A stretch of DNA of 64,000 nucleotides from Bacillus haynesii (GTDB lineage: Bacteria > Bacillota > Bacilli > Bacillales > Bacillaceae): contig NZ_MRBL01000013.1 in the NCBI RefSeq assembly GCF_001969855.1, positions 103,524-167,523 of the forward strand, read 5' to 3'. The notes beneath the pieces were generated by a model. That model was not told where the DNA came from. It saw nothing but the letters and a program-made list of their open reading frames with translations, and searched no databases. This document shows positions 17,297 through 24,702 of this stretch, piece after piece (within the stretch, counting starts at the first letter, position 1; each line of letters begins with the position of its first letter). The position numbers and the translations under genes were made by a program.

Positions 17297-18103
17297 CTAT
17301 AACACACCAAATTGTTCATCCCGAACGTCGGTAACCAGCATATGGCCGGGCGAATGCGTAATCATCAGCTCCGGCTTTACGTGCATTGCGACAGCCTGAG
17401 GGGTGACGCCGCAAGCCCAGAATACCGGAACTTCCCCTTTTTTTATCGTGACCGCATCGCCGAAATCGGGTGATGTGATGTCTGTTATACCGATGGTTTC
17501 AGGACTGCCGATATGGACAGGCCCTCCGTGAACGGCGGGAAACCTTGATGTAACCTGAACGGCACGCACCGCCTGCTCTTCCGGAACCGGCCTCATGCTG
17601 ACGACCATCGGCCCTTGAAAACGGCCTGCCGGGACACAAGGAATATTCGTTTGATACATCGGAACATTTCGCTTTTCTTCAATGTGTCTGACAGGGATTC
17701 CGTTATTGATTAACGCTTGTTCAAACGTAAAGCTGCAGCCGATTAAAAACCCGACCATGTCGTCTTCCCATAAAGAAGAGATGTCTGTCACTTCATCCGC
17801 CAATTCGCCACGCTTGTATACGCGGTATTTTGGAAAATCGGTGCGGATATCGGCGTCCGGCGCTGTGATGGACGGAACCGGAGATCCGGGATCTGTGACA
17901 TCGAGAATCGGACACGGCTTTTGATTGCGCTGGCAAAACAGCAAAAACTCAAAAGCGAGCTCTTTTTTCAAAATCACCAGGTTTGCCTGGGTAAAACCCC
18001 CGGCCATGCCGGCTGTCGGACCCGTTATTTCCCCTTTTCGAATCAGGGCCCTGACTTCGTCAGGACGCATTTCATTTACATGACGCAACGAGATCATCCC
18101 CAT
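17297..18103 (-). CDS. ycsI: DUF1445 protein YcsI, putative hydro-lyase
   Basis: 268 residues, matching the YcsI/DUF1445 family related to D-glutamate cyclase. Conserved stretches: GPTAGMAGGFTQANLVIL, DMVGFLIGCSFTFEQALI, and PVFWACGVTPQAVAMHVKPE. It probably acts on a pyroglutamate- or glutamate-related compound given its operon, but the reaction is not established. Its start overlaps the end of ycsG (18094-18103). In-frame ATGs at 18103 and 18097 are both possible; neither has a strong ribosome site, consistent with coupling to ycsG. Confidence 0.88.
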   Translation of the reverse strand: MGMISLRHVNEMRPDEVRALIRKGEITGPTAGMAGGFTQANLVILKKELAFEFLLFCQRNQKPCPILDVTDPGSPVPSITAPDADIRTDFPKYRVYKRGELADEVTDISSLWEDDMVGFLIGCSFTFEQALINNGIPVRHIEEKRNVPMYQTNIPCVPAGRFQGPMVVSMRPVPEEQAVRAVQVTSRFPAVHGGPVHIGSPETIGITDITSPDFGDAVTIKKGEVPVFWACGVTPQAVAMHVKPELMITHSPGHMLVTDVRDEQFGVL

Positions 18104-19305
18104 AACTTAGGAATTTCATTGATTAACGTATAGCCTCCCATGATAGCCATGACAATAACGACCAGAATACCCGGAATTGTAAGCCAAATCGGATGCCTGT
18201 AGTCGCCGATGACATTCTTCTTATGCGCACCGATCAAAAGAGAGCCGAGTGCGATCGGCAAGATTAAACCGTTTAATGCGCCGGCAAGAACGAGAAGGTT
18301 GACCGGCTTTCCAATTGTTACAAAACAAAGCGTTGATACAATAATAAAGACAATAATAATGCCGCGCGAATTCTTTTCGATTTTCGGAGAAAACGTTTTA
18401 AAGAATGATACGGACGTATAAGCAGCGCCGATTACAGATGTAACGGCAGCGCCCCACATGACGAGGCCGAAGATTTTGTAGCCGATATTTCCCGCAGCAA
18501 GCTGGAAGACAGATGCCGGCGGGTTATCCGGATTAATCTGCAGGCCTTTTGAGACGACTCCAAGTACGGCGAGGAAAAGCGCAATCCTCATGACAGATGT
18601 AATCAAAATGCCGGAAACAGAGCTTTTCGTTACTTCAGGAATCGCATCCTTCCCTTTAACACCCGCATCAAGCAAACGGTGTCCGCCGGCAAATGTAATG
18701 TATCCGCCGACTGTACCGCCGACAAGCGTCACAATTGCAAGAATGTCGATATTATCAGGCATGATCGTCTTCGTTACCGCTTCTCCAACCGGAGGTCCGG
18801 TTGTAACCGCGACGTACACCACCAGCAAAATCATGACAAAGCCCGCGATCAGCGTAAACCGGTCCATCGCTTTTCCCGCTTCTTTAATGACGAAGATCAA
18901 GACCGCGATGACGGCGCTGATGATGGCTCCCGTCTGCGGTGTAATACCGAATAAAACCTGCAGGCCGAGACCGGCACCTCCGATATTGCCGATGTTGAAA
19001 GCAAGCCCGCCCAGAACGACGAGAAAGGCGATGACATAGCCCAGTCCCGGAAAGACGAGGTTGGCGATTTCCTGCCCTCTTTTTTCAGAAACCGCAATGA
19101 TTCTCCACACATTGGTTTGGACGAAAATATCTAAAATGATGGAAACGAGGATGACAAAGCCGAAGCTTGCAGCCAAGCTCTGTGTAAATACTGTGGTTTG
19201 CGTTAAAAATCCCGGCCCGATTGAGGATGTGGCCATTAAAAAAGCGGCGCCCAAAAGCAACGTCCAGTTGCTTGATGACGCTTTTGTTTTTTTATTTTGT
19301 TTCAA
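18094..19305 (-). CDS. ycsG: NRAMP-related membrane transporter YcsG
   Basis: 403 residues with about eleven hydrophobic segments. It belongs to the NRAMP superfamily by overall pattern, but the first membrane helix reads SSIGPGFLTQT where metal-transporting NRAMP proteins have DPGN, so metal transport is doubtful. Its position between two 5-oxoprolinase genes suggests uptake of oxoproline or a related compound (inference). Start with AGGAGGAATACC upstream. It is followed by ycsI with a 10-bp overlap. Confidence 0.85.
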   Translation of the reverse strand: MKQNKKTKASSSNWTLLLGAAFLMATSSIGPGFLTQTTVFTQSLAASFGFVILVSIILDIFVQTNVWRIIAVSEKRGQEIANLVFPGLGYVIAFLVVLGGLAFNIGNIGGAGLGLQVLFGITPQTGAIISAVIAVLIFVIKEAGKAMDRFTLIAGFVMILLVVYVAVTTGPPVGEAVTKTIMPDNIDILAIVTLVGGTVGGYITFAGGHRLLDAGVKGKDAIPEVTKSSVSGILITSVMRIALFLAVLGVVSKGLQINPDNPPASVFQLAAGNIGYKIFGLVMWGAAVTSVIGAAYTSVSFFKTFSPKIEKNSRGIIIVFIIVSTLCFVTIGKPVNLLVLAGALNGLILPIALGSLLIGAHKKNVIGDYRHPIWLTIPGILVVIVMAIMGGYTLINEIPKLWG

Positions 19306-19329
19306 ATGGTATTCCTCCTTTTGTCAACA

Positions 19330-20091
19330 TCATGTAGAAAAAGCTTGTATTTTAATATCTGCTGCTCTGAGTTCACGGCGGATTTTTTTCGCAAACTGAA
19401 GCGCGTGTGCACCATCTCCATGAATGCACACCGTATCTGCTTTAAGGCTGACATCCGTTCCTTGCAGGCTGCGGACTTTACCTTCTTTCACCATGCGGAT
19501 CACCTGACCGACGGCTTCATCATCATCATGAATCAGCGCATCATTCTGCCGGCGGGAAGTCAGCGTTCCGTCTTCCTGATATGTACGGTCGGCGAACACT
19601 TCGTGAGCCGTTTTCAAACCGGCTCTTTCACCGGCAAGCACAAGTTCGCTTCCCGCCAAACCGAATAAAATCAGTTCCGGGTCTGTTTGAGAAACTGCAC
19701 GCGCGATCGCATCCGCCAGTTCCCGGCTTTGCGCCGCCATATTATAAAGTGCGCCATGGGGTTTCACATGCTGCATGGTCACGCCTTCGGCCTTTAGAAA
19801 CCCTGAAAGTGCACCAATTTGATACACGACAAGATCGTATGCTTCTTCAGGTGTAATCGCCATATTGCGGCGCCCGAATCCCGCTAAATCGGGAAGTCCC
19901 GGATGCGCGCCGATTTTCACGCCTTTTTCCGCTGCCATTTTGACGGTTTTGCGCATGACGCCAGGGTCTCCGGCGTGAAATCCGCAAGCGATGTTGGCTG
20001 ATGTAACAAATTCGAGAATCTCCTCATCCAGCCCGATTTTATAAGCGCCGAAGCTTTCTCCAAGATCGCAGTTTAAATCAACTTGATTCAT
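19330..20091 (-). CDS. pxpA: 5-oxoprolinase subunit A (YcsF)
   Basis: About 253-residue LamB/YcsF-family protein. It opens with [17 protein letters not shown] and continues [29 protein letters not shown] and [11 protein letters not shown], all family signatures. Metal-dependent hydrolase-like fold, subunit of ATP-dependent 5-oxoprolinase with PxpB and PxpC. The ATG at 20091 is 5 nt after GGGGGG. First gene of the operon ycsF-ycsG-ycsI-kipI-kipA-kipR. Confidence 0.94.
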   Translation of the reverse strand: MNQVDLNCDLGESFGAYKIGLDEEILEFVTSANIACGFHAGDPGVMRKTVKMAAEKGVKIGAHPGLPDLAGFGRRNMAITPEEAYDLVVYQIGALSGFLKAEGVTMQHVKPHGALYNMAAQSRELADAIARAVSQTDPELILFGLAGSELVLAGERAGLKTAHEVFADRTYQEDGTLTSRRQNDALIHDDDEAVGQVIRMVKEGKVRSLQGTDVSLKADTVCIHGDGAHALQFAKKIRRELRAADIKIQAFST

Positions 20092-20149
20092 CAAATCCCC
20101 CCTATATATTGATGCACATTCGGTCGAATTTTAGTATACGCCTCGTTTT

Positions 20150-20178
20150 GTTCCGATTTTCGGAACCTTAATTCCGAA
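20150..20178. promoter_or_regulatory. Candidate KipR operator upstream of ycsF
   Basis: GTTCCGA-TTT-TCGGAAC is a perfect 17-bp palindrome (20150-20166), and a third half-site TTCCGAA follows at 20172-20178. It lies about 15 nt upstream of a TATACT -10 element (20133-20138, minus strand) and overlaps the -35 region, which fits repression. IclR proteins bind such palindromes; KipR is encoded in the operon. Confidence 0.55.
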
Positions 20179-20337
20179 TAATCAAACTTGAATTGATTAT
20201 ATCAAGGATTTGCCCGCTTGGCATCATATTGTTAGAAAACCTCACATAAAATAAATCGTTTTACCTAAAAACTTTTAGCTGAAATACCTGATTTCATAAG
20301 GGTTTTTCAGCTCATGAATATTTTTTATTTTGCACAA

Positions 20338-20365
20338 AAAAAAGAGCCGCAAATCGGCTCTTTTT
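20338..20365 (-). terminator. Intrinsic terminator after ycsE
   Basis: AAAAGAGCCG-ATTTG-CGGCTCTTTT on the minus strand followed by T's. Short, symmetrical and directly behind the ycsE stop. Confidence 0.85.
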
Positions 20366-20369
20366 TCGG

Positions 20370-21125
20370 CTAGGACAATACCCAATGCCTGATCGCTTTT
20401 GCGACTCCGTGTTCGATATTGGAATCCGTAACCCAGTCCGCGGTTTCTTTGACGATTTCCTGGGCGTTCCCCATGGCAACGCCTAAACCCGCTTCTTTGA
20501 TCATGGCGATATCATTTAAACTGTCTCCGACCGCCATCACATGTTCCATCGTAAAGCCGAGGCGCTCGCATACTTTTGCCAAAGCGGCCGCTTTATTGAT
20601 CCCGATGGCGTTGACTTCAATATTGGTCGGGCTTGAATTGGTGACTTCCAATTCTTTGTTCTTTTTCAGCTCTTCCAGGACCCGGCTTCTGACGTCGTCA
20701 TCCGGAATGTCAAAGCCGAATTTCAACCATTCATACGCCTGAATATCCTCGGGAAACTCGCCTCTCCACACTTTATCGACGCTGGCGGCCCAGAAGTCGG
20801 TGTTGTGCAGATTGCGCAAATCCCACATCATTTGGACATGATCGGGATGAAGCAGCTGGCGCTCGACCAGGTTGAAAGACGAATCCCAGATTTCACTGCC
20901 GTTTGCCGTGATCAAAAAAGAAGACAGCTCGAGCGACTCCGCCAACTCCCGGCACGTCATCAGCGTCCGCCCGGTGCTAAGCACGACATAAACCCCTTTT
21001 TCTTCGGCTTCTTTAATCGCTTTTCTGTTTTCATCAGAAATGGTCTGTTCGTCATTTAAAAGTGTTCCATCCATATCCAGAGCTACTAGCTTCACATCGA
21101 TTCGATCTCTTTGACTGACTGTCAC
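20370..21125 (-). CDS. ycsE: HAD-family phosphatase YcsE
   Basis: 251-residue Cof-type HAD phosphatase: LVALDMDGTLLND near the N-terminus (nucleophile and acid Asp), VVLSTGRTLMT (motif II region), the lysine in INKAAALAKV (motif III) and MAVGDSLNDIAMIKEAG (motif IV). In B. subtilis YcsE has been linked to dephosphorylating the riboflavin precursor 5-amino-6-(5-phosphoribitylamino)uracil. The start is GTG with GGAGGT at 12 nt. It lies only 74 nt behind the transketolase operon with no clear terminator between, so read-through is possible. Confidence 0.88.
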   Translation of the reverse strand: MTVSQRDRIDVKLVALDMDGTLLNDEQTISDENRKAIKEAEEKGVYVVLSTGRTLMTCRELAESLELSSFLITANGSEIWDSSFNLVERQLLHPDHVQMMWDLRNLHNTDFWAASVDKVWRGEFPEDIQAYEWLKFGFDIPDDDVRSRVLEELKKNKELEVTNSSPTNIEVNAIGINKAAALAKVCERLGFTMEHVMAVGDSLNDIAMIKEAGLGVAMGNAQEIVKETADWVTDSNIEHGVAKAIRHWVLS

Positions 21126-21199
21126 GATATTTAAGATACCTCCACTTTTTTTAGGCTTTTATCTATTCTAATATAAAAATCGGCCAGGACAAAGAAAAC

Positions 21200-22153
21200 T
21201 TAAACGAGCTGTTCAGCCGCCCGTGCGATGTGTTCTGCGGTCAAACGGTAAGATTTTTTCAAATAATCGATCGTCCCGACCTGGCCGAAGCCTTCATGAA
21301 CCCCGATTCTTCTAAGCGGCGCGGGATAATGTTCACTCAGCACTTCCGCAACTGCGCTTCCCAATCCGCCTATGACATTATGGTTTTCAGCCGTGACAAT
21401 CGCATTCGTTTTTTGTGCGTACCGAACCACGGTTTCTTGATCGATCGGCTTGATGCAATACATATCGATCACCGCTGCATCGATTCCTTTTTCTTTTAGC
21501 AGTTCAGCCGCCTGCAATGCTTCGGCGACCATGATGCCGCTGGCAAACAGCGCCGCATCGCTGCCATCTTTGAGAACTTTTGCTTTTCCATCTGCAAATG
21601 TTTCATGTTCATCATAAAGTCTGACAGCCTTTTTTCTGATCGTCCTGATATAGTGAATGCCGTACTCTGCCGCAGCCTTCTTAATCAAAAATTTGAGCAT
21701 TGCCGTATCGCTCGCTTCATAAACAAAGGCATTTGGGATTAGCCGGGCGAGTCCTAAATCTTCAAAGGCCATATGGGTTCCGCCGTTATGTTCAGCCGTA
21801 ATTCCCGAATCTGAACCGAGAATCTTAATGTTTGTTTTGGCATATGCACCTGAAACAAACAGCTGATCAAAACAGCGTCTTGTCGCAAACTGAGCGAACG
21901 TGTGAACAAACGGGATTCTTCCGGTTAACGAAAGCCCGGCCGCAATCCCTATCATATTGGCTTCCATGACACCGCAATTGATCACTTGCTCGGGAATGCG
22001 CCGTTTGACTTTGTCCATGGAGATCGAGCTCATCAAATCCGCTTCCAAAGCCACGATGTCCGCGTTTTCTTGAGCCAGTTCATAAACGGCTGAGCTGTAT
22101 GCCTGCCTCATTTCAACAGCATCCTGCTTTACATTTGCTGCTGCCTTATTCAT
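21200..22153 (-). CDS. Transketolase C-terminal subunit (split transketolase)
   Basis: 317 residues equivalent to the pyrimidine-binding and C-terminal domains of transketolase. FVHTFAQFATRRCFDQ, DSGITAEHNGGTHMAFEDLGL and VTAENHNVIGGLGSAVAEVL are typical. It needs the N-terminal partner encoded directly upstream; the two overlap by 4 bp (ATGA). Split pairs of this sort transfer a two-carbon unit in general or in specialised pathways such as apulose-4-phosphate or sulfofructose cleavage. Here the pair follows an ascorbate-type PTS, so a PTS-delivered keto-sugar phosphate is a likely substrate (inference). Confidence 0.9.
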   Translation of the reverse strand: MNKAAANVKQDAVEMRQAYSSAVYELAQENADIVALEADLMSSISMDKVKRRIPEQVINCGVMEANMIGIAAGLSLTGRIPFVHTFAQFATRRCFDQLFVSGAYAKTNIKILGSDSGITAEHNGGTHMAFEDLGLARLIPNAFVYEASDTAMLKFLIKKAAAEYGIHYIRTIRKKAVRLYDEHETFADGKAKVLKDGSDAALFASGIMVAEALQAAELLKEKGIDAAVIDMYCIKPIDQETVVRYAQKTNAIVTAENHNVIGGLGSAVAEVLSEHYPAPLRRIGVHEGFGQVGTIDYLKKSYRLTAEHIARAAEQLV

Positions 22154-22995
22154 GCCCTCACTTCCTTTTCTTCAAGCGTCAAAATGATCTTTTCGATCAT
22201 GCGGTTTTGCTCTTCATTTGCTCTAATGTGGTGGCTGTTCTCCATATTTTCAAAATAAGGGATGCCCTTTCCCTTCACCGTATCAAGGATGACGGCAACC
22301 GGCCTTTCCCGCTGAGCTTCTCCTCTTTTGACCGCACGATAAATCGCTTCCGGTTCGTGTCCGTTTACCCGTTCGGAATAAAACCCGAAGGCTCTAAATT
22401 TGCTGACAAAATCCAGCGGATCGATAATATCTTTCGTCGGGCCGTCCAGCTGTTGTTTATTATCATCCACAAACACATAAAGATTGTGGAGCTTATGGTG
22501 TCCCGCAAATTGGATCGCTTCCCAGCATTGACCTTCATTCAGCTCCCCGTCGCCGACAATGACAAAGGTTCGGTTAGTGCGTCCTGAAAGCTTGTGCGAC
22601 AGCGCGACTCCTGCCGCAGCCGAGATCCCCTGGCCCAGCGACCCGGTCGTCATATCGACTCCCGGGGTTAAATTCCGGTCAGGATGCGACGGAAGAGCCG
22701 TGCCGTTTTGGTTTAGCGTATAGAGCACATCTTCTTCAAAATAGCCGGAAAGATGAAGCGCTGCATATAAGGCGGGGCCGCCGTGCCCTTTTGAAAGGAT
22801 AAAGAAGTCCCGATCTTCCCACGACGGATTGGCAGGATCTATTTTCATCACCTTTCCATACAAAACGGCCAACACATCAGCGATTGACAAGCTGCCACCA
22901 TAATGTCCAAAACCGAGATGATGAAGCTGTTTCAGTGTCAGCAGCCTGATTTGATTACGAAAACGTTCCATATCGATGTCCCTTACTGCCATCAT
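22150..22995 (-). CDS. Transketolase N-terminal subunit (split transketolase)
   Basis: 281 residues equivalent to the thiamine diphosphate-binding N-terminal domain. The ThDP motif is VGDGELNEGQCWEA followed about 25 residues on by VFVDDNKQQLDG. HYGGSLSIADVLAVLY, LSKGHGGPALYA and TTGSLGQGISAAAG are also present. The start follows GGAGTGGGCA. It lies 11 bp after the PTS EIIC gene and is coupled to the C-terminal subunit. Normal full-length transketolase is probably encoded elsewhere, so this is a specialised copy (inference). Confidence 0.92.
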   Translation of the reverse strand: MMAVRDIDMERFRNQIRLLTLKQLHHLGFGHYGGSLSIADVLAVLYGKVMKIDPANPSWEDRDFFILSKGHGGPALYAALHLSGYFEEDVLYTLNQNGTALPSHPDRNLTPGVDMTTGSLGQGISAAAGVALSHKLSGRTNRTFVIVGDGELNEGQCWEAIQFAGHHKLHNLYVFVDDNKQQLDGPTKDIIDPLDFVSKFRAFGFYSERVNGHEPEAIYRAVKRGEAQRERPVAVILDTVKGKGIPYFENMENSHHIRANEEQNRMIEKIILTLEEKEVRA

Positions 22996-23006
22996 TGCCC
23001 ACTCCT

Positions 23007-24380
23007 TTATGCTTCAGCTTTATGATCGGACTTCTCCGCCTTTCCGCGTTTAAAACCCAGCAAGACCGCACCAGCCAAGACCGCTGCGATTCCAATTACA
23101 ACTCCTCCAGAGCCCAGCAGTTTCAACGCATGCCCAAGCACGATTCCTGTCGCAGCAAAGTCTGTATCGGAAAATGTCGTATTGGCAAAGCCTAAATCAC
23201 CCATGACCGGCAGCAGGAACACAGGGAAAAACGTGATAACCAGACCGTTGACAAAAGACCCCAAGACCGCTCCCCGTATCCCCCCTGCAGCGTTTCCGAA
23301 GACGCCGGCCGAGGCTCCTGTGAAAAAGTGCGGAACCACTCCGGGAAGAACGATGACAGCTCCGGCTGCTCCGAGAATCAACATGCCGGTGATGCCGCCA
23401 ATGAAGCTGCAAAAAAAGCCGATTAATACGGCGTTTGGCGCGTATGGAAAAATGATCGGACAATCCAGTGCCGGCTTGGAATCCGGCACAAGTTTGTCAG
23501 ATATGCCTTTAAAAGCCGGAACGATCTCTGCGAGCACAAGTCTGACTCCTGAAAGAATAATAAATACCCCTGCCGCAAATGTGACTGCTTGAATAACGGA
23601 GAAGACAAGGTAATGCTTACCGCCGCTCAACTCGCGCTCCACATAACCCGCCCCTGCAAATAAGGCAATCAAAACGTACAAGATGGTCATGGTGAGCGCA
23701 ATGCTGACAGAACTGTCCCTTAAAAATCCGAGGCCCTTTGGAAACCGTATTTTTTCAGTTGAGCGCGAGCCCTTGCCTGCTGCTTTGCCGATTAACCCGG
23801 ACACAGCGTAACCGATTGAAGAAAAATGGCCGAACGCGACCTTATCATTGCCGGTGATCTTTTTCATAAAAGGCTGAACCATCGCCGGAAACAAACTCAT
23901 TGTCAAGCCGAGTGAAACCGCTCCGACGCCGATCAGAAACGGGCCCTTCAAACCTGCCACCGCCAGTATGACGGCGATTAAACAAGCCATATACAATGTG
24001 TGATGCCCCGTCAGAAAAATGTATTTTAATCTGGTAAAACGGGCAATTAAGATGTTGGACAGCATCCCGAAAAACATAATCAGCGCTGTTGCCGTCCCGT
24101 ATTCATTGAGCGCCATCGCGACAATCGCTTCATTGTTCGGAACAACGCCGTTCACATGAAAGGCCGCCTGAAACATCTTTCCGAACGGCTCAAGCGAACC
24201 AACAAGAATACCCGCCCCGGCTGAAATCACGATAAAACCTAAAAACGATTTCGTCGTCCCTTTCACAATTTCATTGGCCGGCTTTTTTTGAAGCAGAAGA
24301 CCGATAAGAGAAATGGCTGCAATTAATACAGCCGGCTGGCTTAACACATCCATCATCAGCTTTAGTGCTCTTTCACCCAT
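23007..24380 (-). CDS. PTS EIIC, ascorbate (UlaA/SgaT) type
   Basis: 457-residue membrane permease with about eleven hydrophobic segments, matching the UlaA/SgaT family: NEYGTATALIMFFGMLSNILIARF, FLTGHHTLYMACL and PGVVPHFFTGASAGVFGNAAGG. In E. coli the family imports L-ascorbate with phosphorylation. Ascorbate-6-phosphate enzymes (UlaG/D/E/F) are not in this operon; split transketolase genes follow instead, so the substrate may differ. Start by GGAGGAACTGCAA ribosome site. Confidence 0.9.
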   Translation of the reverse strand: MGERALKLMMDVLSQPAVLIAAISLIGLLLQKKPANEIVKGTTKSFLGFIVISAGAGILVGSLEPFGKMFQAAFHVNGVVPNNEAIVAMALNEYGTATALIMFFGMLSNILIARFTRLKYIFLTGHHTLYMACLIAVILAVAGLKGPFLIGVGAVSLGLTMSLFPAMVQPFMKKITGNDKVAFGHFSSIGYAVSGLIGKAAGKGSRSTEKIRFPKGLGFLRDSSVSIALTMTILYVLIALFAGAGYVERELSGGKHYLVFSVIQAVTFAAGVFIILSGVRLVLAEIVPAFKGISDKLVPDSKPALDCPIIFPYAPNAVLIGFFCSFIGGITGMLILGAAGAVIVLPGVVPHFFTGASAGVFGNAAGGIRGAVLGSFVNGLVITFFPVFLLPVMGDLGFANTTFSDTDFAATGIVLGHALKLLGSGGVVIGIAAVLAGAVLLGFKRGKAEKSDHKAEA

Positions 24381-24403
24381 TTGCAGTTCCTCCTATTCTG
24401 TGA

Positions 24404-24685
24404 TTAAAGCACTCCTTTTTCCTGCAATGTTTTAACCAGTTTTGTTTTCAGTTCATCCATGTCTATAATGCTTTCAAGCACGACGATATCCTGCAGGTGG
24501 GCTGCTCCTTCAGCGATATCTTTGGCAACGACAAACAAATCCGCTTGGTCAGGAGACGCTGAGCTCAAATCCGAATGATCCACCTCGATCTCCACCAATC
24601 CCATTTCCTGCAAAATATCCTTAATATTCATTTCAAGCATAAAACTGCTTCCGAGTCCTGATCCACAAACTGCCAATATTCTCAT
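24404..24685 (-). CDS. PTS EIIB, ascorbate (UlaB) type
   Basis: 93-residue cytoplasmic EIIB. The phosphorylated cysteine is in RILAVCGSGLGSSFMLEM (Cys7). It transfers phosphate from an EIIA to the substrate bound by EIIC. No separate EIIA gene is next to it; the upstream regulator has an EIIA domain at its C-terminus. Ribosome site AGGAGGGGATAAC. Confidence 0.9.
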   Translation of the reverse strand: MRILAVCGSGLGSSFMLEMNIKDILQEMGLVEIEVDHSDLSSASPDQADLFVVAKDIAEGAAHLQDIVVLESIIDMDELKTKLVKTLQEKGVL

Positions 24686-24702
24686 GTTATCCCCTCCTGT
24701 TT

